A DNA stretch of 42,609 nucleotides from Gammaproteobacteria bacterium (GCA_026713185.1 JAPOOX010000335.1:1-42609); one strand, 5' to 3'; shown: positions 8,253 to 17,606, numbered from the stretch's first letter. Numbers and translations: made by a program. Notes: generated by a model from the letters alone, not told the origin.

Positions 8253-9536
8253 ATGCAAATTGGCATCTGTGGTCTGGGTACTGTTGGTTCGGGCGCATTC
8301 AACCTGTTAGCAGGTAACAGAGATGAGATTTATCGGCGGACCGCTGTCGAAATCCGTGTTGTCCAGGTGGGTTGCAGACGCGACCATCCGGACTGCGACC
8401 TTTCTGCGACGAATGTTACCCGTGATATCTTTGAGGTCGTCAATAACCCGGAAGTGGACATCGTCCTTGAACTCATTGGCGGAACAGACGATGCGCTCAA
8501 GCTTGTTCTTGCAGCAGTCCGCAATGGCAAACATGTGGTTACCGCCAACAAGGCGCTGATTGCGGAGCACGGCTCGGAGATTTTCAGTGCGGCCGCGGGC
8601 ATGGGTGTTCAGTTAAGATATGAAGCAGCTATTGCCGGCGGTATTCCTGTTGTGAAGGCCGTACGCGAAGGGCTCGCGGCGAACAGAATTGAATGGATAG
8701 CAGGTATCATCAACGGGACATCCAACTATATTCTGACGGAGATGGCCCGGCCGGGAAGTAACCTGGACTTTGCCGACGTACTGAAAGAAGCCCAGAATCT
8801 GGGATATGCAGAAGCTGACCCAACCTTTGACGTTGAGGGCATTGATGCGGCCCACAAGTTGACCATCCTGTCGTCGATTGCCTTTGGAGTACCCCTGCGT
8901 TTTGATGATATCTATACTGAAGGCATATCCGCCATTACTGCTGGGGATATCAGTTATGCCGGGGAACTGGGTTATGCCATCCGGCATCTGGGTATCACCC
9001 GCCGTGTCGGAGATGCCGTTGAGTTGAGGGTACATCCCTGCCTGGTTCCTCAGGATCAAATGCTGGCCAGGGTCAACGGTGTCATGAATGCGGTAATGGC
9101 AGGCTCAGACCAGGCGGGTCCTACGATGTATTACGGCGCTGGCGCCGGTTCCGGGCCAACGGCATCGGCCGTGATTGCTGATGTCATCGATATCATACGC
9201 AGCGATGGAATTCACAATGTTGCAAACCTGGGATTCCTGCCGGAAGCAATACAATCCAAACCGGTCCTCAACATTGAAGAAGTGACCGGCAGTGCCTACC
9301 TGCGGATGGTTGTCGCGGACAAGGCAGGGGTGATGGCCAAGATCTCTACCATCCTCAGTCAGCACGGCATCAGTATAGAAGCGTTGATGCAAAAAGAGAC
9401 TCACGGTGAAGATGCGCATGTAGTCATCATTACCAATGAGGTGTTGGAAAAATCCTTGAATGCCGCCATCCGGGAATTGTCTTCGCTGGAGGAATCCATG
9501 GCTGAAGTAGCCAGGATCAGAATTGCGGATCTGTGA
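8253..9536 (+). CDS. hom: Homoserine dehydrogenase
   Basis: This enzyme reduces aspartate semialdehyde to homoserine, the branch point to threonine and methionine. I start it at ATG 8253, which has AAGGAG 6 bp upstream and gives MQIGICGLGTVGSG directly; the longer frame from 8205 overlaps alaC. The 427-residue product has an N-terminal NAD(P)-binding fold, TANKALIAEHG, the catalytic block PTFDVEGIDAAHKLTILSS, and a C-terminal ACT domain (RMVVADKAGVMAKISTILSQ) for feedback control, probably by threonine. It is the monofunctional type with no aspartokinase domain. recJ begins 4 bp after the stop codon, where thrC is expected in relatives. Confidence 0.96.
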   Translation: MQIGICGLGTVGSGAFNLLAGNRDEIYRRTAVEIRVVQVGCRRDHPDCDLSATNVTRDIFEVVNNPEVDIVLELIGGTDDALKLVLAAVRNGKHVVTANKALIAEHGSEIFSAAAGMGVQLRYEAAIAGGIPVVKAVREGLAANRIEWIAGIINGTSNYILTEMARPGSNLDFADVLKEAQNLGYAEADPTFDVEGIDAAHKLTILSSIAFGVPLRFDDIYTEGISAITAGDISYAGELGYAIRHLGITRRVGDAVELRVHPCLVPQDQMLARVNGVMNAVMAGSDQAGPTMYYGAGAGSGPTASAVIADVIDIIRSDGIHNVANLGFLPEAIQSKPVLNIEEVTGSAYLRMVVADKAGVMAKISTILSQHGISIEALMQKETHGEDAHVVIITNEVLEKSLNAAIRELSSLEESMAEVARIRIADL

Positions 9537-9540
9537 TTAG

Positions 9541-11241
9541 ATGGCACAGACGCTGAGTCGACGAAAAGCAGATCCGGATACAGATTTTTGCGGTGTCCCT
9601 ATGTTGAATCGGCTTTATGCAGGTCGCGGTGTCACGAATGCCCATGAATTGAATTATGAGCTGCGCGGTCTGATTACACCGGATGCCATGCGTGGTCTGA
9701 ACGAGGCGGCTCAACTCCTGGCCGATGCCGTTCAGCAACATCAGCAGATACTGATAATCGGTGACTTTGATGCTGACGGGGCGACCAGTTCCGCGCTGAT
9801 GGTTCTCGTGCTGAAGGCTATGGGAGCGCAGAGAGTCGATTATCTTGTCCCCAATCGTTTTGAATACGGCTATGGTTTGACGCCGGAAATTGTCGAAGTC
9901 TCACGGCAGTTCAAGCCGGAGCTGATCGTGACGGTGGATAATGGTATTTCCAGTATTGAAGGCGTCAGGTTCGCCCGGCAACTGGGTATCAAGGTACTGA
10001 TTACGGACCACCATCTTGCAGGTGAGAAATTGCCGGAAGCGGATGCCATCGTCAATCCCAACCAGCCCGGATGTCAATTTGCCAGTAAGGCACTGGCTGG
10101 AGTTGGTGTTGCGTTCTATCTGTTGTCAGCGTTGCGCCAGCATTTACGGAAGGCTAACTGGTTTGCCATGGCCGCTATCAGGGCGCCAAGGCTGGCCGAT
10201 TATCTTGATCTTGTTGCAGTCGGCACCATCGCGGATGTGGTGCCACTGGATAAAAATAACCGGATACTGGTCAACGAGGGCATTCGTCGGATTCGTGCCG
10301 GTCGCGCCCGGCCCGGCATCATCGCCTTGCTGAAAAGTTCAGGGACAGATCATCGTACTGCGACAACCAGGGATCTGGCTTTTGGTGTTGGACCGCGGCT
10401 CAATGCGGCAGGTCGTCTGCAGGATATGTCCATCGGTATTGAATGTTTGATGGCTGGCGCCCGGAGGTCTGAAAAACTTGCGGTGGAGCTTGCTGCGATC
10501 AATCAGGAACGTAAGCAGATCGAACTCAAGATGAAAGAGCAGGCAGAATCGGCACTGGATACGGAAGTTGATCCAGGTCGAGTCGGCGTTTGTCTGTATC
10601 ATCAGCAGTGGCATGAAGGAATCGTTGGAATTATTGCCTCCCGTATCAAGGACAAAATACATCGACCCGTCATTGCCTTTGCAGATGCGTCAGAAGGTGA
10701 ACTCAAGGGTTCCGCAAGGTCCATTCAGGGATTGCATATCCGGGACTCCCTGGATGCCATCGCAACCCGGAATCCGGGTTTATTGAAGAAATTCGGTGGC
10801 CATGCCATGGCAGCGGGGCTCAGTCTCAACAGCGCTGACCTGGATCATTTTACTGATGAATTCGACCTTGAAGTAAAGCGATGGCTGTCAGAAGAGGATC
10901 TGGATAATGTCCTGGTCAGCGATGGTGAAATCGGGGAGGAACTGGATCTTGATCTGGTGAAAACGGTGATTGAGGCAGCGCCCTGGGGGCAGGGATTTCC
11001 GGAACCGGTCTTTGACGGTGTATTCGAAGTGGTTGAACAACGAATCGTGGGTTCTCTTCATCTGAAAATGAAGCTGCTTCCAGAGAAGGGTCAGAAGACA
11101 GTCGAAGCCATTGCCTTCAACCATCCGACGCTTCTGGATAAACGGAAACTGCGCCTTGCCTACCGACTTGATATCAATCGCTATCGAGGTATGGAATCAG
11201 TGCAACTGATTGTGGAGTCTACGGACCTGAACTCGCCTTGA
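9541..11241 (+). CDS. recJ: Single-stranded-DNA-specific 5'-3' exonuclease RecJ
   Basis: RecJ degrades 5' single strands in RecFOR recombination, mismatch repair and base excision repair. The 566-residue protein has the DHH phosphoesterase motifs DFDADG (75-80), DNG (133-135) and DHH (156-158), then GTIADVVPL and a DHHA1 domain containing KGSARSIQGLHIRDSL and GGHAMAAGLSL. A C-terminal OB-like region completes it. Starting only 4 bp after hom, it is probably translated from the same message. Length and motif order are normal. Confidence 0.97.
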   Translation: MAQTLSRRKADPDTDFCGVPMLNRLYAGRGVTNAHELNYELRGLITPDAMRGLNEAAQLLADAVQQHQQILIIGDFDADGATSSALMVLVLKAMGAQRVDYLVPNRFEYGYGLTPEIVEVSRQFKPELIVTVDNGISSIEGVRFARQLGIKVLITDHHLAGEKLPEADAIVNPNQPGCQFASKALAGVGVAFYLLSALRQHLRKANWFAMAAIRAPRLADYLDLVAVGTIADVVPLDKNNRILVNEGIRRIRAGRARPGIIALLKSSGTDHRTATTRDLAFGVGPRLNAAGRLQDMSIGIECLMAGARRSEKLAVELAAINQERKQIELKMKEQAESALDTEVDPGRVGVCLYHQQWHEGIVGIIASRIKDKIHRPVIAFADASEGELKGSARSIQGLHIRDSLDAIATRNPGLLKKFGGHAMAAGLSLNSADLDHFTDEFDLEVKRWLSEEDLDNVLVSDGEIGEELDLDLVKTVIEAAPWGQGFPEPVFDGVFEVVEQRIVGSLHLKMKLLPEKGQKTVEAIAFNHPTLLDKRKLRLAYRLDINRYRGMESVQLIVESTDLNSP

Positions 11242-11313
11242 CTCGGACAACCTCCATTGCATCGTCACCATGATGGGTATTAAACCGGCTGTTATCTCGC
11301 CTCTGATGTGTAG

Positions 11314-11338
11314 TAGAATGCCGCTCATTTTCCAGGAG
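11314..11338 (+). promoter_or_regulatory. Candidate prfB promoter -10 and ribosome-binding site
   Basis: TAGAAT at 11314-11319 is a fair -10 element, but the bases 17 bp upstream (GTTATC) are a poor -35. CAGGAG at 11333-11338 lies 8 bp before the prfB ATG and is a good ribosome-binding site. Confidence 0.4.
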
Positions 11339-11346
11339 TCAGACCA

Positions 11347-12445
11347 ATGTTGGAGATCAACCCACTGATAACCAAAGTCAGGGATTGCATGGAACGCACG
11401 GACATTCTCAGAGGGTATCTTTGACTATGCCAACAAGAAAGAACGTCTGACGGAGGTCGATCTTGAACTTGCCGATGCGCGGGTATGGGATAATCTGGAA
11501 AATGCACGGAGGTTAGGCAAAGAAAGGTCTTCCCTTGAGTCAATCGTCCTCGTCATTGAATCTCTGGACTCAGGATTGAACGATATTCAGGATCTCGTCG
11601 AACTCGCGGGAGAGGAAGAAGACACAGCGCTTCTGGCGGAAGCAACCGCTGACCTTGAAGTTCTGGGTAAAAGACTGGCAACCCTGGAATTCCAGCGCAT
11701 GTTCTCGGGTGAAATGGACTCCCGCAATGCGTATATGGATATTCAGTCAGGTTCCGGTGGCACGGAGGCTCAGGACTGGGCAGAGATGTTGCTGCGCATG
11801 TATCTGCGCTGGGGTGAGAGTCACGGGTTTGTCACCGAGATCATGGAGGAATCGATGGGTGACGTTGCCGGAATCAAGGGTGCAACAATTCATTTTAAAG
11901 GTGAATATGCCTTTGGCTGGTTGCGGACGGAAACCGGAGTACACCGACTGGTGCGCAAGTCGCCATTTGATTCCGGGAATCGACGCCACACATCATTCGC
12001 ATCAGTTTTCATATCCCCGGAACTGGACGATGATATGGAAGTAGAACTGGATATGTCCCAGGTTCGCATTGATACTTATCGTGCCAGTGGCGCCGGAGGT
12101 CAGCACGTCAATAAAACCGACTCTGCAATCCGTTTGACACATATTCCTACCGGAATTGTCGTGCAGTGTCAGAATCAGCGCTCACAGCATCAGAACAAGG
12201 ATCAGGCGATCAAACAACTGAAGGCGAGACTGTATGAAGAAGAGGATATGAAGCGCCGTGCTGAAATGAAGGAAATAGAAGAAAACAAATCCGACATCAG
12301 CTGGGGCAGTCAGATAAGATCCTATGTCCTTGACAGTGGGAGAATCAAGGATTTGCGAACCAACACGGAGACTTCGGATACCCAGTCAGTACTCGATGGG
12401 GATCTTGACCTGTTTATTGAAGCAAGCCTCAAGCAGGGACTGTAA
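11347..12445 (+). CDS. prfB: Peptide chain release factor 2 (RF2), expressed by +1 programmed frameshift
   Basis: RF2 terminates translation at UGA and UAA. The reading frame from ATG 11347 encodes 25 codons ([11 protein letters not shown]...LRGYL) and meets an in-frame TGA at 11422-11424; skipping T11422 joins a second frame beginning DYANKKERL and running to 12445. The joined protein is 365 residues, the same length as E. coli RF2. The stop-codon anticodon motif SPF is in [14 protein letters not shown], and the peptidyl-hydrolysis motif GGQ is in [12 protein letters not shown]. The frameshift gives RF2 autoregulation: when RF2 is scarce, the UGA pause favours slippage. It is followed 23 bp later by lysS, a widespread pair. 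Confidence 0.98.
11411..11425 (+). promoter_or_regulatory. RF2 programmed +1 frameshift site
   Basis: The sequence GAGGGTATCTTTGAC contains the slippery CTT codon (11419-11421), the in-frame TGA (11422-11424) followed by C, which weakens termination, and the upstream Shine-Dalgarno-like AGAGGG spaced three bases before CTT. This is the standard bacterial RF2 recoding cassette. Confidence 0.97.
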
Positions 12446-12468
12446 CCCGACACTCATGTAAAACGACC

Positions 12469-13962
12469 ATGTCAAAGAATAATATTGAAGAAAACCGGAT
12501 AATCGCATTACGCAGGGCATACCTGGCGGAACTGCGTCAGAAAGGCAATGCGTTCCCCAACGATTTTCGCCGGCAGCACTTGTCTGCAGAACTGCATGAA
12601 GCTTACGGTGACGGTACGAAGGAATTTCTGGACGAACAGAACATCAGGACCACTGTCACGGGTCGGGTTGTATTGCGCCGGCTGATGGGCAAGGCCAGTT
12701 TTATCACCCTGCAGGACATGACCGGACAGATTCAGCTCTATATTCGTCAGGATACGATCGGCAAAGATGAGTACGACGATTTCAAACGTTGGGATATTGG
12801 AGACATCATCGGCGCCACAGGTACCGTGATGCGCACCAACAAGGGCGAGTTGTCAGTCAGCGTGGATAAAATCCACCTCCTGACCAAGTGTTTGCGGCCG
12901 TTGCCGGAAAAACACAAGGGGCTGACGGATACGGAAACCCGTTATCGACAGCGCTACCTGGATCTCATGGTCAATCAGGACAGCCGAAACGTTTTTATCA
13001 GGCGTGCCAGAATCATCAATGCTATTCGCCAATACTTCATTGAGCGGTCATACATGGAAGTTGAAACTCCGATGATGCAATCAACCCCGGGAGGAGCCAC
13101 CGCCGCGCCGTTTGTTACGCACTACAACGCATTGGATGAGGATATGTATTTACGGGTAGCACCGGAACTGAATCTGAAACGTCTGGTCGTTGGCGGATTC
13201 GAAAGGGTATTTGAGATTAACCGGAATTTCCGTAACGAGGGTATGTCCGCAAGACACAGTCCGGAATTCACAATGCTTGAGTTCTACCAGGCATATATGG
13301 ACTACAAAGACCTGATGGACTTGACCGAGGAGCTGTTTCGCGAACTTGCACAATCCGTCCTGGGAAGCACCCGTTTCAATTACCAGGGAACGACTCTTGA
13401 TTTCAGTCAGCCGTTTAAACGGAGTACTCTCAAGGAGTCAATTCTGGAGTTCAACCCCCGGATTTCCGCAGCAGATCTGGCGAGTCGGCAAGGCATGGAA
13501 AAAACAGCCCGCGCTGCTGGTGTCGACATTCAACCCGGGCAGGGTGAAGGTAAATTGCTGATGGACATGTTCGAGGCACTGGTGGAGGAGAAAATTGAGC
13601 AACCTCTGTTTATTACAGGGTATCCCGCAGAAGTATCGCCACTGGCCCGGCGCAGTGATACTGCACCCGAGATGACGGATCGTTTTGAACTGTTCATTAT
13701 GGGCAAGGAGATTGCAAACGGCTTTTCCGAATTGAATGACTCGGAGGACCAGTCAGAAAGATTCAGGCAGCAGGTAATGGCTCGGGAATCCGGCGACGAC
13801 GAAGCCATGTATTTTGACGAAGATTACATTACAGCACTGGAATTCGGCTTACCGCCTACCGCGGGTGAAGGGATTGGTATAGACCGTTTGGTGATGCTGT
13901 TGACGGATTCACCCTCAATAAGAGATGTGGTACTGTTTCCCCATATGCGTCAGAAACACTGA
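12469..13962 (+). CDS. lysS: Lysyl-tRNA synthetase, class II
   Basis: This enzyme attaches lysine to tRNA-Lys. The 497-residue protein has an N-terminal OB-fold anticodon-binding domain (about 55-150) and a class II catalytic core: motif 1 around [15 protein letters not shown], motif 2 [20 protein letters not shown], and motif 3 [20 protein letters not shown]. Start ATG 12469 is the first in frame and lies 23 bp after prfB. The length is close to E. coli LysS (505), with no domain missing. Confidence 0.98.
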   Translation: MSKNNIEENRIIALRRAYLAELRQKGNAFPNDFRRQHLSAELHEAYGDGTKEFLDEQNIRTTVTGRVVLRRLMGKASFITLQDMTGQIQLYIRQDTIGKDEYDDFKRWDIGDIIGATGTVMRTNKGELSVSVDKIHLLTKCLRPLPEKHKGLTDTETRYRQRYLDLMVNQDSRNVFIRRARIINAIRQYFIERSYMEVETPMMQSTPGGATAAPFVTHYNALDEDMYLRVAPELNLKRLVVGGFERVFEINRNFRNEGMSARHSPEFTMLEFYQAYMDYKDLMDLTEELFRELAQSVLGSTRFNYQGTTLDFSQPFKRSTLKESILEFNPRISAADLASRQGMEKTARAAGVDIQPGQGEGKLLMDMFEALVEEKIEQPLFITGYPAEVSPLARRSDTAPEMTDRFELFIMGKEIANGFSELNDSEDQSERFRQQVMARESGDDEAMYFDEDYITALEFGLPPTAGEGIGIDRLVMLLTDSPSIRDVVLFPHMRQKH

Positions 13963-13989
13963 TTGTGTTTCGTTCATCGGGCAAGACAG

Positions 13990-14679
13990 ATGGCAGGGAA
14001 ATCCATTCAACTCGACGAGTCCTGGCTTGATCAGTTGCAGGTGGAGTTTGAACAGCCCTACATGCAATCGCTGCGATCATTTCTGGTTGAGGAGAAATCC
14101 CGGGGGAAGGTCATCTATCCCAGGGGATCAGAGTACTTCGCAGCGCTGAATACAACACCCCTGGACAGGGTCAAGGTCGTTATTCTCGGACAGGATCCCT
14201 ACCATGGTCCCGGTCAGGCTCACGGCTTGTGTTTTTCAGTTCGTGAGGGTGTTTCGCCGCCCCCGTCTCTGTTAAACATATTCAGGGAAATCAGTGATGA
14301 TCTCGGTGTGCCGGACCAATTTCCCCATGGATGTCTGACCCGATGGGCAGAACAGGGTGTGCTTTTGCTCAACAGTGTACTGACAGTAGAAAGATATCGG
14401 GCCGGATCACACCAAGGCAAAGGGTGGGAGTCTTTTACCGACAGAATTATCGAAGTACTGTCCCTCAGACCTCAGCCTTGCGTATTTCTCCTCTGGGGAA
14501 GCCATGCACAGAAGAAAGGCAGCATGATAGACCAGTCCAGACATCTGGTCCTGCAGTCGTCGCACCCATCCCCGTTATCGGCCCATCGAGGATTCTTCGG
14601 TTGCCGCCACTTCTCACGGAGTAACGAATTTCTGTCAGCACATGGGATGACCCCGATAGACTGGGTACAGATTAATTAA
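13990..14679 (+). CDS. ung: Uracil-DNA glycosylase, family 1
   Basis: Ung removes uracil from DNA as the first step of base excision repair. I use ATG 13990, giving 229 residues, the same length as E. coli Ung; an in-frame TTG at 13963 would only add a non-conserved leader. The water-activating motif GQDPYHG (67-73, D69 catalytic) and the leucine-loop motif [11 protein letters not shown] near residue 190 are both intact, as is [11 protein letters not shown]. It begins 27 bp downstream of lysS and may be co-transcribed with it. The ribosome-binding site is weak. Confidence 0.97.
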   Translation: MAGKSIQLDESWLDQLQVEFEQPYMQSLRSFLVEEKSRGKVIYPRGSEYFAALNTTPLDRVKVVILGQDPYHGPGQAHGLCFSVREGVSPPPSLLNIFREISDDLGVPDQFPHGCLTRWAEQGVLLLNSVLTVERYRAGSHQGKGWESFTDRIIEVLSLRPQPCVFLLWGSHAQKKGSMIDQSRHLVLQSSHPSPLSAHRGFFGCRHFSRSNEFLSAHGMTPIDWVQIN

Positions 14680-14725
14680 TTCCGGAACACGAGAAATTTC
14701 CAACACTAAAAATTGAGAAAACAAG

Positions 14726-15700
14726 ATGAAGACACGTATTACAGAGATGTTTGGTATCCAGCACCCGATTATCCAGGGTGGCATGCATTATGTTGGTCTG
14801 GCCGAAATGGCAGCGGCCGTTTCCAATGCCGGAGGCCTGGGTATCATCACCGGTCTCACCCAGAGAACACCTGAAAAGCTGGCGGCAGAGATTGCACGAT
14901 GCCAGGCGATGACTGATAAGCCCTTCGGTGTCAATCTGACATTCCTGCCTGCCGTGACGCCGCCGGACTATCCTGGTCTGGTGCAGACGATCATTGATTC
15001 AGGTGTAAAGATTGTTGAGACCGCAGGCAACAACCCGCAGAAATGGTTACCGGCACTGAAGGAAGCCGATATCAAGGTTATTCACAAGTGCACCTCGGTC
15101 AGGCATTCGTTGAAGGCTCAGAAGATTGGCTGCGATGCAGTTTCTGTCGACGGCTTTGAGTGTGGTGGGCATCCTGGCGAAGATGATGTGACCAACTTTG
15201 TGTTGCTGCCACGGGCTGCTGACGAACTGGACATTCCTTTTGTCGCCTCCGGTGGACAGGCGGATGCCCGGTCCCTGGTGGCATCACTTGCCATGGGTGC
15301 TGACGGTATGAATATGGGGACACGCTTTATCGCAACCAGGGAAGCACCGGTGCATGAAAATGTAAAGAAGGCACTGGTTGCCGCCAGCGAGCTGGATACA
15401 CGGCTTGTGATGCGTCCGCTCAGAAATACTGAAAGAGTCTTGACCAATTCAGGAGTTGAAAGTTTGCTGGAGAAGGAGAAAGTACTCGGCGACGAGCTGA
15501 AATTCGAGGACATAATCGAAGAAGTTTCAGGTGTCTATCCAAAGGTCATGACAGATGGCGAAATGGAAGCCGGCGCCTGGTCCTGTGGCATGGTGGCCGG
15601 ACTTATTTATGACGTGCCTACGGTCAAGGAACTGATCGATCGTATCATGACCGAGGCAGATGCGATCATTAACCAGCGTCTTGCCGGCATTGCTGCCTGA
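14726..15700 (+). CDS. Nitronate monooxygenase family FMN flavoprotein
   Basis: This 324-residue TIM-barrel protein belongs to the nitronate monooxygenase (2-nitropropane dioxygenase) family, which oxidises nitronates such as propionate-3-nitronate. Supporting blocks are the start RITEMFGIQHPIIQGGM, GGLGIITG, the phosphate-binding region SVDGFECGGHPGE, PFVASGGQADARSL and ADGMNMGTRFIATRE, typical of the FMN site. Family members also include enoyl-reductase-like proteins of fatty acid metabolism, so the substrate is uncertain. Its stop codon lies inside a perfect 19-bp palindrome that precedes the glutathione S-transferase gene. Confidence 0.88.
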   Translation: MKTRITEMFGIQHPIIQGGMHYVGLAEMAAAVSNAGGLGIITGLTQRTPEKLAAEIARCQAMTDKPFGVNLTFLPAVTPPDYPGLVQTIIDSGVKIVETAGNNPQKWLPALKEADIKVIHKCTSVRHSLKAQKIGCDAVSVDGFECGGHPGEDDVTNFVLLPRAADELDIPFVASGGQADARSLVASLAMGADGMNMGTRFIATREAPVHENVKKALVAASELDTRLVMRPLRNTERVLTNSGVESLLEKEKVLGDELKFEDIIEEVSGVYPKVMTDGEMEAGAWSCGMVAGLIYDVPTVKELIDRIMTEADAIINQRLAGIAA

Positions 15701-15715
15701 TTAATAATTAATCAG
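15697..15715. promoter_or_regulatory. Perfect 19-bp palindrome, candidate operator
   Basis: CTGATTAAT-A-ATTAATCAG has perfect 9-bp arms around one base. It overlaps the stop codon of the nitronate monooxygenase gene and lies 48 bp before the ATG of the glutathione S-transferase. It lacks a T-run, so a dimeric repressor or activator site is more likely than a terminator. Confidence 0.5.
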
Positions 15716-15763
15716 TGCAAGATGATAGCATGTGCGCAACTGGTCTCTTTGAGGAACTTTGAA

Positions 15764-16372
15764 ATGATGAAACTACACTTTGCACCCAACTCCCGTGCCG
15801 GTCGAATTCTCTGGCTGCTGGAAGAACTGGAACTCCCCTATGAATTGAACCGGATGGATTTTCATCCAAAGGATCTTAAATCAGACGAACATCGCAGCCG
15901 ACATCCACTGGGTCGTGTTCCTGTTCTGGACGACGGTGATGTCAGAATCTTTGAATCTGGCGCCATCGTTGATTACATTCTTGAACGCCACAAGAACGGT
16001 GGACTAAAGCCCGCTGTGGATTCACCGTTCTTTCCTGAGTACCTCCAGTGGTTTCACTACTGCGAGGGTATGGTGATGCCGCCAGTCAATACCATTATCG
16101 TACATACACTGATACTGCCACCGGACCGCCGTGATGCAACAGTACTCGGTCAGGCCCAGCGGTTGCTGACCAAGGCATTGGCTCCTGTGGAGGAAGCTCT
16201 CACCGGCAGGGAATATCTGATCGGTGATTTCTCGGCCGCTGATGTCATGTTGGGTCATGCCGTTTTTATGAGCAATCGTCTCGGTTGTGTCACCGACGAG
16301 ATGTTGAACCTGAAAGGCTACGTTGAACGCATTTCGGCAAGACCGGCATTCGATAAAGCCATTAATACATAG
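15764..16372 (+). CDS. Glutathione S-transferase family protein
   Basis: This 202-residue protein has the thioredoxin-like N-terminal domain (KLHFAPNSRAGRILWLLEEL, about 3-22), the cis-proline GRVPVLDDG (about 46-54) and the glutathione-contacting ES pair in RIFESGAIVDYI. A helical C-terminal domain contains the N-capping region YLIGDFSAADVMLGHAVF. It probably conjugates or reduces electrophiles with glutathione. ATG 15764 is chosen because GAGGA lies 8 bp upstream; an adjacent ATG at 15767 is equally possible. Its last 11 bp overlap the convergent ygfZ gene, and its stop codon begins a sequence resembling the end of the fold-back element at 34760-34923. Confidence 0.88.
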   Translation: MMKLHFAPNSRAGRILWLLEELELPYELNRMDFHPKDLKSDEHRSRHPLGRVPVLDDGDVRIFESGAIVDYILERHKNGGLKPAVDSPFFPEYLQWFHYCEGMVMPPVNTIIVHTLILPPDRRDATVLGQAQRLLTKALAPVEEALTGREYLIGDFSAADVMLGHAVFMSNRLGCVTDEMLNLKGYVERISARPAFDKAINT

Positions 16373-17201
16373 GAGGCTGTCCGGGAATCTGAAACGGTGA
16401 GAATTCCAATGATTGTCCATTACCTGACTGCACGGATACCGGACTCTCGCCGGGATTTTGCAGGACTGCCAGAACTTCCCAGGAATCCTGCTGCGTGGCG
16501 GTGGAAGGTGCGGCAGCAACCACCTGCCCGATATTCCTGCCATCTTCTCGCAGCAAATCAGCGCCGATCTGTATAGCCGCCGGTGACACACCGTGATGAA
16601 GTTGGCGCTTCAGAGTACCCCGATAATGTGCCCGGGCGACAATTTCCTGGCCAAGGTAGCAGCCTTTTGCGAAATCAACGCCCCCAAGATTATGCAGATT
16701 GAACATCTGCGGAAGATAAATGTTTGCAGTAATGTCCTGCACCCAGGCGAGTCCTTCCCGGCAATCAAGTTCCTGCCAGACTGCTGCATCCGACGTTGCT
16801 TCACTGATGTCCTCCTGACTCCAGAGTTCAAACCGGTCACTGTTGACCTGTTGCTGAATCCGGCCCGGACCAGGGGGAGCATTGTCACCGATAATGCCAA
16901 AACATTGCCATTGTCCGCTGGCATCGACCAATTCTGCTTTGGAGAAAACGATGTATTTGGACAGAAACGTCAAGGTGTCCTGCACCCGACTGCGGTGCAT
17001 GCGTAACAGCAAACCATCTTCTATTTCCGCAATTCTGAAATTGGTGATCATGCGGCCTTGCAGGTTGCAGATTGCACCTGTATTTCCTGTATCCGACAGC
17101 TTTTCCACATCACAGGTGGTATAACCCTGCATGAATGGCCTGGTGTCTTTGCCTCTGACGGCCAGAAATCCGAATTGGGATAGTCTGATTACGTTTTTCA
17201 T
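16362..17201 (-). CDS. ygfZ: Folate-binding protein YgfZ (Fe-S cluster enzyme maintenance)
   Basis: YgfZ is a GcvT-like tetrahydrofolate-binding protein that supports certain Fe-S enzymes such as MiaB and protects them during oxidative stress. The 279-residue product is shorter than the E. coli protein (326) but retains the family signature KGCYLGQEIVAR with the essential cysteine. The N-terminus (LSQFGFLAVRGKDTRPFMQG) and NLQGRMITNFRI are typical. It is divergent from sdhE and ygfX and close to nadB, a cluster of genes serving flavin and Fe-S enzymes. Its final codons (PGQPPMY) lie in a sequence resembling the end of the fold-back element. Confidence 0.94.
   Translation of the reverse strand: MKNVIRLSQFGFLAVRGKDTRPFMQGYTTCDVEKLSDTGNTGAICNLQGRMITNFRIAEIEDGLLLRMHRSRVQDTLTFLSKYIVFSKAELVDASGQWQCFGIIGDNAPPGPGRIQQQVNSDRFELWSQEDISEATSDAAVWQELDCREGLAWVQDITANIYLPQMFNLHNLGGVDFAKGCYLGQEIVARAHYRGTLKRQLHHGVSPAAIQIGADLLREDGRNIGQVVAAAPSTATQQDSWEVLAVLQNPGESPVSVQSGNGQSLEFSPFQIPGQPPMY
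16371..16387 (+). repeat. Fold-back element terminus-like sequence
   Basis: AGGAGGCTGTCCGGGAA shares its first 12 bases exactly, and three of the next five, with the termini of the palindromic element at 34760-34923. It lies within the overlapping ends of gst and ygfZ. It may be a remnant of a related element or a chance match. Confidence 0.3.
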
Positions 17202-17260
17202 ACCAGTATTCTACAGACGTGTTTCAATAGATCACAATTTATTCAATAACTTCAAGTAAA

Positions 17261-17292
17261 CTGGGAGGCTGGCCGCCCGGATTATTTTTTAG
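17261..17292 (+). promoter_or_regulatory. Candidate terminator/attenuator hairpin upstream of sdhE
   Basis: An imperfect GC-rich hairpin (17261-17280; outer arms CTGGG and CCCGG, inner GG and CC, loop CTGG) is followed by ATTATTTTTTAG. It lies in the divergent ygfZ-sdhE spacer, 45 bp before the sdhE start, where no upstream plus-strand gene needs ending, so it may act in the sdhE leader. Confidence 0.35.
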
Positions 17293-17336
17293 TCGCTGTA
17301 TGCGGTGATATCAGGTAACAAAAGAACAAAATTGAG

Positions 17337-17606
17337 GTGCATGGATTGTACTCAGACATTGAACTGAACCGGTTGCGATGGCGATCAAGGCGCGGAATGC
17401 TGGAACTGGATCTTCTGCTTGTGCCTTTTTTTGATGAAATGTTTGTAGCATTACCGCAAGAGTTGCAACAAGCCTTTATAAGATTACTGGAACAGGATGA
17501 CCCGGATTTGATGATCTGGTTCAGTCGCCGGGGTCAACCGGATGATCCCGAATTGAGGACACTGGTGTGCATGATATTGCACCGGGTGCAACCAGAGAAT
17601 GACTGA
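17337..17606 (+). CDS. sdhE: FAD assembly factor SdhE
   Basis: SdhE promotes covalent attachment of FAD to succinate dehydrogenase SdhA and fumarate reductase FrdA. The 89-residue helical protein shows the essential RGM motif (R19-G20-M21, in RRGMLELDLLL) and the downstream FVALPQELQQAFIRLLEQDDPDL region. It starts at GTG 17337, preceded by GAGG very close by. It overlaps ygfX by 8 bp, an arrangement matching E. coli ygfY-ygfX (also called cptB-cptA). Confidence 0.95.
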   Translation: MHGLYSDIELNRLRWRSRRGMLELDLLLVPFFDEMFVALPQELQQAFIRLLEQDDPDLMIWFSRRGQPDDPELRTLVCMILHRVQPEND

